Positions 1-8,596 of a stretch of DNA of 64,000 bases are shown here, one piece after another; within the stretch, counting starts at the first letter, position 1; every line of letters starts with the position of its first letter. The DNA lies in the NCBI RefSeq assembly GCF_015352955.1, contig NZ_JACYOX010000008.1, positions 1-64,000 of the forward strand. The letters run 5' to 3'. The translations under genes and the position numbers were made by a program. Origin of the DNA: Noviherbaspirillum soli. Lineage in GTDB: Bacteria; Pseudomonadota; Gammaproteobacteria; Burkholderiales; Burkholderiaceae_D. Under the pieces are notes generated by a model. That model was given only the letters and a program-made list of their open reading frames with translations. It had not been told where the DNA came from and searched no databases.

Positions 1-125
1 GCAACATGATTTGCTGTATGGCCCATTCCCGGACTGGCTCCGGATGTCGTTTCTTCATTGCTCACTCGCTATCGCCCTCCAGGTTGTTGGATATCAGTGG
101 ATGCGACAACTAGCCTGACATAGAG

Positions 126-410
126 GGCGAAGCAAAAAAAGTGACCCGGCCGCCGGGACGGACTCCCGGCTTGTCTCCACGGCAGTGCAAGCGTGTTGCG
201 TCACCCGGCAACGCTCGGGCAGCACTGTCGTCGTTGCCGTTGACGTTTCTACGGTTGAAAAGTCAACGACAAGTTCAAAAGCAACTGCTGCTTCGCAGTG
301 ACGCCTTACCCCTGGTGACCCAACGCGATAGCCCTATCGTCATGACCAGGCCGGGTGTTCGCCCCGGCAGGCGAGTCACTTTTTTTGCTTCGCCAAAAAA
401 AGTAACCAAA
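126..410. repeat. Intergenic element bounded by 23-nt inverted repeats
   Basis: Positions 126-148 and 372-394 are inverted copies matching at 22 of 23 bases, each built round a run of seven A or T. The right copy continues into a second A-run, so 376-407 can fold into a T/A-rich hairpin of about 12 bp. An ORF crossing this stretch gives a basic, low-complexity peptide and I do not call it a gene. Such hairpins with A/T runs are common between genes in high-GC beta- and gammaproteobacteria and may act as terminators; that role is inferred. No transposase is nearby. Confidence 0.5.
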
Positions 411-460
411 AAAAGGCGACCCCGACTGTGCCGCCCCGCTGCGCGGGGTTCCCGTGCCGT

Positions 461-545
461 CGATGCCCGGAGCGGGGCGCGGCTAAACTCGCTACGCTGC
501 GCTGCGCTCAAACAGACGCCGCACCTTTTCCCGCTCCGGGCATCG
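461..545. repeat. Perfect 16-bp inverted repeat, 53-nt spacer
   Basis: Positions 461-476 and 530-545 are exact reverse complements. A smaller GC hairpin (434-448) lies just to the left. Both sit in the 761-nt non-coding stretch before galT, probably as part of the same intergenic element as the A/T-run repeats to the left. No function is evident. Confidence 0.55.
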
Positions 546-576
546 CCGACACGGCGGTACACAGACGGGGACCATA

Positions 577-665
577 ACTGCAACGGCCACTTCAAAAGCA
601 ACGGCAACTGCAACGGCCACGGCCACGGCCACTTCAACTGCAACGGCCACTTCAACGGCAGGGCC
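577..665 (+). repeat. Low-complexity tandem repeat of AACGGC/CAC-type units
   Basis: The stretch consists of 6- to 9-nt units such as AACGGCCAC and AACTGC repeated imperfectly about ten times. Read as protein it gives a His-Asn-Gly-Cys pattern, which I take to be an artefact. It ends about 95 nt before galT and could be a slippage-prone site in its leader. No gene is seen in 1-761. Confidence 0.5.
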
Positions 666-761
666 CGCGCCCCATCAATACCCCCCGCAAATATGCAACT
701 CTTTTTTGAATCCTTTTCCAGGAACACGATCAAACCCCTGATCAGGTGACTGGAGACAACA

Positions 762-1898
762 TTGGAGCAAGACCAACATCAACCACCCCCGCCCACCCCC
801 GCCAGCCCGCAATACACGCTGGACCTGACCAAGCCGGATGGCCGCGCCATGACACTGTATGGCTGCGGCGGTCCGGTGCGGCTCGATGGCCCGGTGCCCA
901 GCCCCTTTCCCGATCCGCTGCATGCCAATCCCCACCTGCGCTGGCATCCGATGCGCGGCGAGTGGATTACCTATGCAGCCTACCGGCAGGGCCGGACCTT
1001 CCTGCCGCCGCCGGAATACAACCCGCTTGCGGTCTGTGTCGATCCGGCCAATCCGACCGAGCTGCCGGCCGGCGACTATGCGATCGCGGTGTTTGAAAAC
1101 CGCTTCCCGTCGCTGTCGCCGGAAGCCCATGACCCGCCCTCCGCGCTGGTCGAGACCGCGCCCGGCAATGGCCTGTGCGAGGTGGTGGTGTTCACCACCG
1201 ACCCCAAGGCCTCGCTCGGCGCGCTGCCGCTGCCGCAGATCGAGCTGCTGCTGCAGGTCTGGGGCGACCGCACCAGCCGGGCCGCGGCGCGTGGCGATAT
1301 CCAGTATGTGCTGCCATTCGAGAACCGCGGCGCGGAAGTGGGGGTGACGCTGCATCATCCGCATGGACAGATCTATGCCTACCCCTTCGTGCCGCCGGTG
1401 CCGGCGCGGATGCAGGCGATGCAGGAACAATTCCATGCCAGGCATGGCCGGGCGCTGCTGGCCGACATGGTGCAAAAGCACATGGCCGCCGGCGACAGCA
1501 TGGTCTACCAGGGCCAGCATGCGGTGGCCTTCGTGCCGGCCTGCGCCCGCTATCCGTATGAAGTCTGGGTCAGCACCATTGAACCGGTGGCTTACTTCAG
1601 CGATCTGTCGGAGGCGCAGCGGGCCGATCTCGCGCGGGCGCTCAAGACCGTGCTGCTGAAATACGACGGCCTGTGGCAGCGGCCCTTTCCTTACCTGATG
1701 GCCTGGTACCAGGCGCCGACCGACGGCAAGCCGCATCCGGAAAGCATGCTGCATGCGACGTTCTCGCCGCCCTATCGCACCCGCGACCGCCTGAAGTACC
1801 TGGCCGGCACCGAACTCGGCGCCGGCATGTTCGCCATGGACGTGCTGCCGGAGGAGAAGGCGCGCGAGCTGCAGCAGGTCCGGGTTTCGCTAGATTGA
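762..1898 (+). CDS. galT: Galactose-1-phosphate uridylyltransferase
   Basis: GalT of the Leloir pathway exchanges UMP between UDP-glucose and galactose-1-phosphate in the cytoplasm. The 378-residue protein has the HIT-like active site His-His-Pro-His-Gly-Gln at 198-203, with His201 the expected uridylylated residue, and the family signature VFENRFPSL near 112. The paired Cys-x-x-Cys of the structural zinc site in enterobacterial GalT is not obvious; only one Cys is seen in that segment. The start is a TTG with GGAG about 8 nt upstream, and no in-frame ATG fits better. It is first of four co-directional genes (M24 protein, galK, GH2 glycosidase). No galE or regulator is in the window. Confidence 0.93.
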   Translation: MEQDQHQPPPPTPASPQYTLDLTKPDGRAMTLYGCGGPVRLDGPVPSPFPDPLHANPHLRWHPMRGEWITYAAYRQGRTFLPPPEYNPLAVCVDPANPTELPAGDYAIAVFENRFPSLSPEAHDPPSALVETAPGNGLCEVVVFTTDPKASLGALPLPQIELLLQVWGDRTSRAAARGDIQYVLPFENRGAEVGVTLHHPHGQIYAYPFVPPVPARMQAMQEQFHARHGRALLADMVQKHMAAGDSMVYQGQHAVAFVPACARYPYEVWVSTIEPVAYFSDLSEAQRADLARALKTVLLKYDGLWQRPFPYLMAWYQAPTDGKPHPESMLHATFSPPYRTRDRLKYLAGTELGAGMFAMDVLPEEKARELQQVRVSLD

Positions 1899-1912
1899 CG
1901 CAGGGAGCATCG

Positions 1913-3010
1913 ATGCAAGAACGCAGTAAGGAAATACAGGAAAAACTGGCCGCCATGCGCGGCTGGCTGCAGCAAAGCGGCGCGGCCATGCTGCGCCTGC
2001 GCGGCACCGACTGGTTCGCCTGGGCCACCGCCGGCGGCTCCAACACGGTGCTGCTGGCGGCCGAAACCGGCGTGGCCGAGATCGCGGTCACGCCAGGCCA
2101 TGCCTATGTGCTGACCGACGAGATCGAGGCGCAGCGGCTGCAGGACGAGGAAGTGCCGGCCGGCTGCTATGAGTGGCATGTCGCGCCCTGGGCTGAGCCG
2201 CAGGCCAGGCGCGCCTTCTGCGCCGAACTGGCCGCCGGCGGCACGGTGCTGTCGGACCGGCCCGCGGCCGGGGAACAGTCGCTGGAGCAGGACATGCTGC
2301 GCCAGCGCTATTGCCTGCTTGACAGCGAGATCGTGCGCTACCGGGAAGTCGGCTTGCTGGCGGCCCAGGCAATGACGGAAGTGATGCAGGCGGCGCGGCC
2401 CGGCTGGACCGAGTTTGCGCTCGCCGGCGCCGGCGCCGAGGCGATGTGGGCGCGCGGCCTGCACCCGACGCTGACGCTGGTGGCCAATGAACGCCGGCTG
2501 CCCATCTATCGCCATGCCACGCCCACCCGCGAAAAGCTGGGGCGGCGGGCGATGCTGGTGTTCTGCGCCCGGGGCTACGGGCTGTATGCCAACCTGACCC
2601 GCTTCGTGCATTTCGCCGGCGCGCCGGACCAGCCCGACTTCCCTGCGCTGCTGGAGATCGAAGCGGCGGGGCTTGCGGCCTGCCGGCCCGGCGTGCCGCT
2701 GTCGGATGTGTATGCGACGCTGGAGCAGGCCTATTGCCGGCACGGCTTTTCCGACGGCATCCGGCGCCATCACCAGGGCGGCATCTGCGGCTACCTGTCG
2801 CGCGAGCTGGTGGCAACGCCCGCCACCGATGCGCCGCTGGCGGCGAAGATGGCGGTGGCCTTCAATCCCAGCCTGCCCGGCATCAAGCTGGAAGACACCT
2901 TCCTGATCCACGACGACGGCCTGGAGAACCTGACCATGGACCCCGACTGGCCCACCGTGGAGCATGCCGGCCGCCAGCGCGCCCTACCCCTGCAGACGGA
3001 GGCATCATGA
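1913..3010 (+). CDS. M24 (creatinase/Xaa-Pro peptidase fold) protein lacking metal ligands
   Basis: This 365-residue protein has an N-terminal creatinase-like half and a C-terminal pita-bread domain. In classical M24 peptidases two Asp, one His and two Glu bind metals. Here the first Asp position reads VFCARG, the second reads YANLTR (Asn for Asp), and the first Glu reads FNPSLPG (Asn for Glu). The His (RHHQGGICGY) and the last Glu (KLEDT) remain. The pattern resembles a non-canonical M24 subfamily with HHQGG and NPS motifs. The ATG has AGGGAG upstream and its stop overlaps the galK start (ATGA). Position between galT and galK ties it to galactose or galactoside use, but the reaction is unknown. 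Metal-independent hydrolysis, as in creatinase, or a non-catalytic role are both possible. Confidence 0.82.
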   Translation: MQERSKEIQEKLAAMRGWLQQSGAAMLRLRGTDWFAWATAGGSNTVLLAAETGVAEIAVTPGHAYVLTDEIEAQRLQDEEVPAGCYEWHVAPWAEPQARRAFCAELAAGGTVLSDRPAAGEQSLEQDMLRQRYCLLDSEIVRYREVGLLAAQAMTEVMQAARPGWTEFALAGAGAEAMWARGLHPTLTLVANERRLPIYRHATPTREKLGRRAMLVFCARGYGLYANLTRFVHFAGAPDQPDFPALLEIEAAGLAACRPGVPLSDVYATLEQAYCRHGFSDGIRRHHQGGICGYLSRELVATPATDAPLAAKMAVAFNPSLPGIKLEDTFLIHDDGLENLTMDPDWPTVEHAGRQRALPLQTEAS

Positions 3011-4122
3011 GCGAGACATCGACATTCTTCGCCGAAGGCGGCGTCCAGGTCTCGGCGCCGGGACGGGTCAACCTGCTGGGCGAGCACACCGACTACAACG
3101 ACGGCTTCGTGCTGCCGGTGGCGATACCGCAGCGCACCCATGTGCAGGCCGCGCCCAGCCCCGACAGCCGCTTCCACGTCTATTCGAGCAACCTCGACGA
3201 GCATGCCGAATTCGAGGTCGACGGCGAGCTGCCCGACGGCTACGCCCGCTATGTCGCCGGCTGCGTGCACATCCTGCGCGACCATGGCGTGAAGGTGCCG
3301 CCGCTGTCGATGAAGGTGCATTCAGACGTGCCGATGGGCTCGGGCCTGTCGTCATCGGCCGCGCTCGAAGTGGCGGTGCTGCGAGCGCTGCGGCGCATCC
3401 TGGGCCTGGAACTGGACGACGTGCAGATCGCCCAGTATGCCCAGGCCGCCGAGATCCGCTATGCCGGCGTGCAGTGCGGCATCATGGACCAGATGGCCTC
3501 CAGCCTGGCCGACACCGGCCACATGCTGTTCCTGGATACCCGCACGCTGGACCGCAAGATCCTGCCGATGCCGGCCGACACCGAGCTGATCGTGATCGAT
3601 TCCGGCGTGGCGCGCACCCTGGCCGGCTCCAAGTACAACGAGCGCTTCGCCGAATGCCGCGAGGCGGCGCGCCTCTTGGGCGTGCCGATGCTGCGCGACG
3701 TCACCGACGTGGATGCGCTGAGCCAGCTGCCGTCGACGCTGCAGAAGCGCGCCCGCCATGTGGTCACGGAAAACGCGCGGGTGCTGGCGGCGGTCGCCGA
3801 AGGCGTCGATGGCCCGACCTTTGGCCGCCTGATGAATGCCTCCCATGCCAGCCTGCGCGACGACTACGAGGTGTCGGTGCCGGCGCTCGATACGCTGTGC
3901 GACATGCTGCGCGCCGAGGAGGGCGTTCATGGCGCCCGCCTGACCGGCGCCGGCTTCGGCGGCGCCTGCGTGGCGCTGTGCAAACGCGGCCAGGCTGCCG
4001 GCATCGCCGAAGCCGTCACCACCCGCTACAACCAGGACCGCCTGCTGCAACTGGCAGGCGTGCTGCTGCCGGCCCCGGCCAGCCAGAATGGCGACAGCCA
4101 GCCGCAGCCCTTATTCGACTGA
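3007..4122 (+). CDS. galK: Galactokinase
   Basis: GalK phosphorylates galactose to galactose-1-phosphate with ATP, supplying the GalT substrate. The 371-residue GHMP kinase has the galactokinase signature GRVNLLGEHTDYNDG at 19-33, the ATP-binding motif PMGSGLSSSAA near 109-119, a catalytic Asp in CGIMDQ near 160 and the C-terminal motif LTGAGFGGACVA. The start overlaps the preceding stop by 4 nt (ATGA), so translation is probably coupled. The length is close to the usual 380 or so residues. Confidence 0.96.
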   Translation: MSETSTFFAEGGVQVSAPGRVNLLGEHTDYNDGFVLPVAIPQRTHVQAAPSPDSRFHVYSSNLDEHAEFEVDGELPDGYARYVAGCVHILRDHGVKVPPLSMKVHSDVPMGSGLSSSAALEVAVLRALRRILGLELDDVQIAQYAQAAEIRYAGVQCGIMDQMASSLADTGHMLFLDTRTLDRKILPMPADTELIVIDSGVARTLAGSKYNERFAECREAARLLGVPMLRDVTDVDALSQLPSTLQKRARHVVTENARVLAAVAEGVDGPTFGRLMNASHASLRDDYEVSVPALDTLCDMLRAEEGVHGARLTGAGFGGACVALCKRGQAAGIAEAVTTRYNQDRLLQLAGVLLPAPASQNGDSQPQPLFD

Positions 4123-4136
4123 TGGAAAGGAAAGAC

Positions 4137-5960
4137 ATGGCTGATGCATATCCGCGACCGCAACTGGTGCGGCCAGACTGGACCTCGCTGAACGGCAAGT
4201 GGCAATTCACCTTCGACAACGAGCAGCGCTACGACCTGCCGATGCGCCCGGTGCAGTGGACCAGCGAAATCCTGGTGCCCTACCCGCCCGAGTCGCAGGC
4301 CAGCGGCATAGGCGACCGCGGCTTCCACCTGGCCTGCTGGTACCAGCGCGAGTTCGACTGCATGCCGGGCGACGACCGGGTGCTGCTGCATTTCGGCGCG
4401 GTCGACTACAAGGCCACGGTCTGGGTCAATGGCCACCGGGTCGCGATCCATGAAGGCGGCCACTCGCCGTTTTCCGCCGACATCACCAGCGCGCTGAACG
4501 GGTCCGGCAAGCAGACCGTCACCGTCCATGCCGAGGATGATCCGCATGACCTCGCCAAGCCTCGCGGCAAGCAGGACTGGCAGCTCGAGGCCCATTCGAT
4601 CTGGTATCCGCGCACCACCGGCATCTGGCAGACGGTGTGGATAGAGCGGGTGCCCAAGACCTATATCCAGAAGCTGCAGTGGACGCCGCATTTCGAAGGC
4701 TTCGAGATCGGCTGCGCGGTGTTCGTGCATGGCGACCCGGAGGACAACCTGTCGGTGGAAGTCGAGATCCGGCACGGCGAGAAGGTGCTGGCCTATGACC
4801 TCTACAAGGTGATCGGCAACGAGGCGCACCGCAAGATCGGCCTGTCCGACCCCGGCATCGACGATTCCCGCAACGAGCTGCTGTGGAGCCCCGAGCGCCC
4901 CACCCTGCTCGATGCCCGCATCACGCTGCGCCGCGACGGCCAGGTGCTGGATGAAGTGACCTCCTACACCGCGATGCGCTCGGTGGCGATCTCGCGCGAC
5001 CGCTTCATGCTCAATGGCCGCCCCTACCACCTGCGGCTGGTGCTGGACCAGGGCTACTGGGACGACACCCTGATGACCGCGCCCGATGACGATGCCCTGA
5101 AGCGCGATGTCGAGCTGGCCAAGGAAATGGGCTTCAACGGCGTGCGCAAGCACCAGAAGATCGAAGACCCGCGCTACCTGTACTGGGCCGACAAGCTGGG
5201 CCTGATGGTGTGGGAGGAAATGCCCTCGGCCTACCGCTTCACTTCCAAGGCCATCACCCGCATGGTGCATGAATGGACCGAGGTGATCGAGCGCGACTAC
5301 AGCCATCCCTGCATCGTGGTCTGGGTGCCGTTCAATGAATCGTGGGGCGTGCCCAACCTGATGTCGACCCAGTCGCATCGCAATGCGGTGGAGGCGCTGT
5401 ATCACCTGACCCGCACGCTCGACACCACCCGGCCCGTGATCGGCAACGACGGCTGGGAAGCGGCGGCCACCGACATCATCGGCATCCATGATTACGATGC
5501 CGACCCGGAAAAGATCAAGGCCAGATATTCCGACAAGACCCAGGAACTGTTCGACCGCAGGCGTCCGGGCGGGCGCATCCTGACGCTGGACGGCTATCCG
5601 CACCGCGGCCAGCCCATCATGCTGACCGAGTTCGGCGGCATCGCCTTCGTCAAGCCGCAGCAGAACGAGGGCAACACCTGGGGCTATTCGGTCGCCAACG
5701 AGCAGAAGCAGTTCGCCACCAAGTACCGCAAGCTGCTGGAGGTGGTCAACACCACGGTGATGTTCTCGGGCTTCTGCTATACCCAGTTCACCGACACCTT
5801 CCAGGAAGCCAACGGCCTGCTGTATGCCGACCGCACGCCGAAGTTTCCGATCGAGCAGATCCATGCGGCCACCAAGTCGGCGCGCTATGGCTTCGACGGC
5901 CATCCGGTGCCGGCGGAGAAGGATGCCGACCAGGCCGAACTGGCCGGCAACTCGGAGTAA
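4137..5960 (+). CDS. Glycoside hydrolase family 2 (beta-galactosidase-like)
   Basis: A 607-residue GH2 enzyme with an N-terminal jelly-roll sugar-binding domain, an immunoglobulin-like middle domain and a C-terminal TIM barrel. Acid/base Glu401 lies in FNESWG and nucleophile Glu498 in LTEFGG. It is shorter than E. coli LacZ (about 1020) and nearer the length of compact GH2 enzymes and beta-glucuronidases. No signal peptide is seen, so it should be cytoplasmic. Position after galK suggests it releases galactose from a galactoside, but GH2 specificity cannot be fixed from sequence alone. GGAAAGGA precedes the ATG; an alternative ATG at 4122 overlaps the galK stop. Confidence 0.9.
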   Translation: MADAYPRPQLVRPDWTSLNGKWQFTFDNEQRYDLPMRPVQWTSEILVPYPPESQASGIGDRGFHLACWYQREFDCMPGDDRVLLHFGAVDYKATVWVNGHRVAIHEGGHSPFSADITSALNGSGKQTVTVHAEDDPHDLAKPRGKQDWQLEAHSIWYPRTTGIWQTVWIERVPKTYIQKLQWTPHFEGFEIGCAVFVHGDPEDNLSVEVEIRHGEKVLAYDLYKVIGNEAHRKIGLSDPGIDDSRNELLWSPERPTLLDARITLRRDGQVLDEVTSYTAMRSVAISRDRFMLNGRPYHLRLVLDQGYWDDTLMTAPDDDALKRDVELAKEMGFNGVRKHQKIEDPRYLYWADKLGLMVWEEMPSAYRFTSKAITRMVHEWTEVIERDYSHPCIVVWVPFNESWGVPNLMSTQSHRNAVEALYHLTRTLDTTRPVIGNDGWEAAATDIIGIHDYDADPEKIKARYSDKTQELFDRRRPGGRILTLDGYPHRGQPIMLTEFGGIAFVKPQQNEGNTWGYSVANEQKQFATKYRKLLEVVNTTVMFSGFCYTQFTDTFQEANGLLYADRTPKFPIEQIHAATKSARYGFDGHPVPAEKDADQAELAGNSE

Positions 5961-5980
5961 GGGGAAGGAAATCAGCAGGC

Positions 5981-6040
5981 CGGGAAGGCGGGCATGCCTT
6001 CCCGGAAACGCCCGGACGGCGCAGGCCGCCAGGCGTTTTT
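5981..6040 (+). terminator. Double hairpin with T-run between convergent genes
   Basis: Positions 5981-6004 form a perfect 9-bp stem with a 6-nt loop. A second stem pairs 6006-6012 with 6032-6038 and runs into TTTTT. It lies between the ends of the GH2 gene and the convergent alcohol dehydrogenase gene and probably terminates transcription from the left. Confidence 0.65.
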
Positions 6041-6054
6041 ACGTTCCCACGTTT

Positions 6055-7104
6055 TCAGGCCAGCGTGGCCATGTCGATCACGAAGCGGTACTTCACGTCG
6101 CTCTTGAGCATGCGCTCATAGGCTTCGTTGATCTGGTCCATCCGTATCATCTCGATGTCCGACACGATGCCGTGCTCGGCGCAGAAGTCCAGCATTTCCT
6201 GCGTTTCGGCGATGCCGCCGATCAGCGAGCCAGCCAGGTGGCGGCGCTTCATGATCAGGTTGAACACCTGCGGCGACGGATGCGGCGTGGCCGGCGCGCC
6301 GACCAGGGTCATGGTGCCCTCGCGCTTGAGCAGCACCAGGAAGGCATCCAGGCTGTGCGGCGCCGCCACCGTGTTCAGGATGAAGTCGAAGCTGTTCTGG
6401 TGCCGGGCCATCGCTTCCGCATCCTTCGACACCACCACTTCATCGGCGCCGAGGCGCAGGCCATCCTCGCGCTTGTTGGGCGAGGTGGTGAACAGCACCA
6501 CCTGCGCGCCCATCGCATGCGCCAGCTTGATGCCCATGTGGCCCAGGCCGCCCAAGCCAACCACGCCCACCTTCTGACCAGGCCCCACCTTCCAGTGGCG
6601 CAGCGGCGAATAGGTGGTGATGCCGGCGCACAGCAGCGGCGCGGCGGCCGCCGGGTCGAGCTTGTCGGGCACCCGCAGCACGAATTTTTCATGGACCACG
6701 ATGCTGTCGGAATAGCCGCCATAGGTCATGCCGCCGGTGTGCATTTCCTCGCCGTTGTAGGTGCCGACGAATCCATTCTCGCAATACTGTTCCAGCCCGA
6801 TGCCGCAGGCGTCGCAGCGCTGGCAGGAATCGACCATGCAGCCGACGCCGACGATGTCGTCGATTTTGTGGCGCGTCACATGGTTGCCGACCGCGACCAC
6901 GCGGCCGACGATTTCATGGCCCGGCACCACCGGGTAGACGGTGTTGCCCCATTCATTGCGCACGGTATGCAGGTCGGAATGGCAGACGCCGCAGTACCGG
7001 ATCTGGATCTGCACATCATGCGGACCGGGGTCGCGCCGCTGGAAGTCGAGGTGATGCAGCGCATCGTCGGCGCTGGTGGCGCCGTAGCCTTTGGATTGGA
7101 GCAT
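6055..7104 (-). CDS. Zinc-dependent alcohol dehydrogenase, cinnamyl-alcohol dehydrogenase/YahK type
   Basis: A 349-residue medium-chain dehydrogenase oxidising alcohols or reducing aldehydes. Catalytic zinc ligands are in YCGVCHSDLH and PGHEIVG; four structural-zinc Cys lie in the stretch around DSCQRCDACG and EQYCEN. The Rossmann motif is GLGGLGHMG near 180. The segment after the second beta strand (FTTSPNKR) lacks an acidic residue, which fits NADPH preference, as in YahK. It is alone, convergent with the gal operon. Substrate unknown; a general aldehyde reductase is likeliest. Confidence 0.9.
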   Translation of the reverse strand: MLQSKGYGATSADDALHHLDFQRRDPGPHDVQIQIRYCGVCHSDLHTVRNEWGNTVYPVVPGHEIVGRVVAVGNHVTRHKIDDIVGVGCMVDSCQRCDACGIGLEQYCENGFVGTYNGEEMHTGGMTYGGYSDSIVVHEKFVLRVPDKLDPAAAAPLLCAGITTYSPLRHWKVGPGQKVGVVGLGGLGHMGIKLAHAMGAQVVLFTTSPNKREDGLRLGADEVVVSKDAEAMARHQNSFDFILNTVAAPHSLDAFLVLLKREGTMTLVGAPATPHPSPQVFNLIMKRRHLAGSLIGGIAETQEMLDFCAEHGIVSDIEMIRMDQINEAYERMLKSDVKYRFVIDMATLA

Positions 7105-7284
7105 GGTATGCCTTTCTGGGAAAAATCAGGATGGTGTCGTTCAATGCGACCGGCAGCAGGGAGGGAACCTCGCGTCTGAACCATCAATGGTTTGTAGATG
7201 CGTAAATTCAGCCAGCCACGCATATGCTGCCATGACGCCGTGGCTGATGTGACGGCTTGCCGCTCAAGCGACTTTTACACTGGA

Positions 7285-7836
7285 GTGAATCATGGACAAA
7301 ACAATATTTCTATTAGCGACGGAGCGCTTGAGGCAATCTCGGGCGGAAACTTATCAAGCTTTGACGAGTACGTGAAACAAGAGAGACAGAAGAATAAGAA
7401 GGAAGTGTCTGATGCCCGCATAGACGATGATGAATTTGCTGCTGACTGCACAAGATCTTTTAAAGATTACCTAAAGGGTCGTTATCCAGACTTCATTTCT
7501 CTACCGGACGCGCAAGACCGGTGCGGGTGCCAGGGCTTGGGAGGATTCGTGAGTTGCCATTTCCGGCAAGATGCCAAGCCCGGCGAGGAACACTCCTCAT
7601 TAACAAAGGAAATTGCAACGCCGTCGGAAACTGGTTATAGCGAATCCCAGGCCGTTTCTGATGTCAATAAGGACGCTGAACGCCACGGTCGCCCGGATGG
7701 CTTCCGGAAAGCGGCTGGAAAGCCGCTTTCCGGGTACGGCTCACAGCCATTGACAAACCCTCCCCGTCCTATCCTTTCAACCGTCCCAGCAGTTCCCGCG
7801 CAGCCTCTTCCGATGACGCCGGATTCTGCCCCGTGA
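7285..7836 (+). CDS. Orphan low-GC ORF, possibly a degraded gene
   Basis: This frame is open from about 7198 and could start at GTG 7285. The middle (about 7290-7680) is clearly lower in GC than its surroundings and encodes a charged soluble-looking stretch (EYVKQERQKNKKE, CTRSFKDYLKGRYP) I do not recognise. The end runs 68 nt into the 3' part of the convergent DJ-1-like gene, so the natural stop may be lost. The best ribosome binding site (GGAG, 6 nt before ATG 7292) belongs to another frame that stops after 27 codons. That suggests either a frameshifted remnant or a short peptide. No function assigned. Confidence 0.25.
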   Translation: MNHGQNNISISDGALEAISGGNLSSFDEYVKQERQKNKKEVSDARIDDDEFAADCTRSFKDYLKGRYPDFISLPDAQDRCGCQGLGGFVSCHFRQDAKPGEEHSSLTKEIATPSETGYSESQAVSDVNKDAERHGRPDGFRKAAGKPLSGYGSQPLTNPPRPILSTVPAVPAQPLPMTPDSAP

Positions 7837-8449
7837 TCAGGTTTCCGTCGCTCACCACGTAGGACTGCCAGTCAGGCCCGCGGCTGTAGTTCGCGCCGCT
7901 TTCCTTCATCGCATCTTCCACCAGGAAGGGCACGATCTTGGTCAGCTGCACCGCCTCTTCCTCGCTATTGGTGAAGCCGGTCACCTTCTTGCCAGCCACC
8001 AGCGGCTTGCCGTCCGCGCCGCGCACGTTGCGCAGCGCCCCGGGCGCATGGCATACCAGCGCCACCTGCTTGCCGGCCTTGTGCATGGTTTCGATCACGC
8101 GGATGGAATCGGCATCCTGCGCCAGGTCCCACAGCGGCCCGTGGCCGCCGGGATAGAACACCGCGTCAAAGTCTTCCACTTTCACGCCGGACAGCGGCAC
8201 AGTCGAGGCCAGCGCGCGCTGCGACTGCTCGTCGCCCTTGAAGCGGCGGGTAGCGTCGGTCTGGGCGTCGGGTTCGTCGCTCTTCGGGTCCAGCGGCGGC
8301 TGGCCGCCCTTGGGCGAGGCCAGCGTGATGTCGGCGCCGGCATCCTTGAACACGTAATACGGCGCGGCAAACTCCTCCAGCCAGAAGCCGGTTTTCTTGC
8401 CCGTGTCGCCGAGCTGGTCATGCGAGGTAAGCACCATCAGTATCTTCAT
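7769..8449 (-). CDS. DJ-1/PfpI family protein (type 1 glutamine amidotransferase fold)
   Basis: A 226-residue cytoplasmic protein of the DJ-1/Hsp31 group. The nucleophile-elbow Cys is in ALVCHAPGAL, a conserved Glu is near the N-terminus in GFWLEEF, and FYPGGHGPLWDL matches the family. Relatives act as glyoxalase III, deglycase or holdase chaperones; which applies is not decided by sequence. The ATG at 8449 has CGGAG about 7 nt upstream; the open frame extends far to the right but that part is antisense to the PBP gene. It is divergent from the PBP gene and may share its 147-nt control region. Confidence 0.88.
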   Translation of the reverse strand: MKILMVLTSHDQLGDTGKKTGFWLEEFAAPYYVFKDAGADITLASPKGGQPPLDPKSDEPDAQTDATRRFKGDEQSQRALASTVPLSGVKVEDFDAVFYPGGHGPLWDLAQDADSIRVIETMHKAGKQVALVCHAPGALRNVRGADGKPLVAGKKVTGFTNSEEEAVQLTKIVPFLVEDAMKESGANYSRGPDWQSYVVSDGNLITGQNPASSEEAARELLGRLKG

Positions 8450-8596
8450 GAAAACTCCGAAGTCGGCAGTATTGTGGGATTGTTTGGATTGCAATTGGGC
8501 CCGATGGTTCCATCCGCCCGTGCAAGCGCATGACGTCACTCGGGTATCATCGCCGTTTTCGCGCGTAGCGCCACCGAACCACGCAGGGAGCAATTC

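Noticed and set aside
141-749. 202-codon plus-strand ORF and its minus-strand partner at 275-733
   Set aside because: The product is low-complexity and basic, spans inverted repeats and a tandem repeat, and has no ribosome binding site; both strands are open only because of composition.
2964-4136. Open frame running upstream from the GH2 glycosidase through galK
   Set aside because: It is antiphase to galK; the GH2 homology and a good ribosome binding site begin at 4137.
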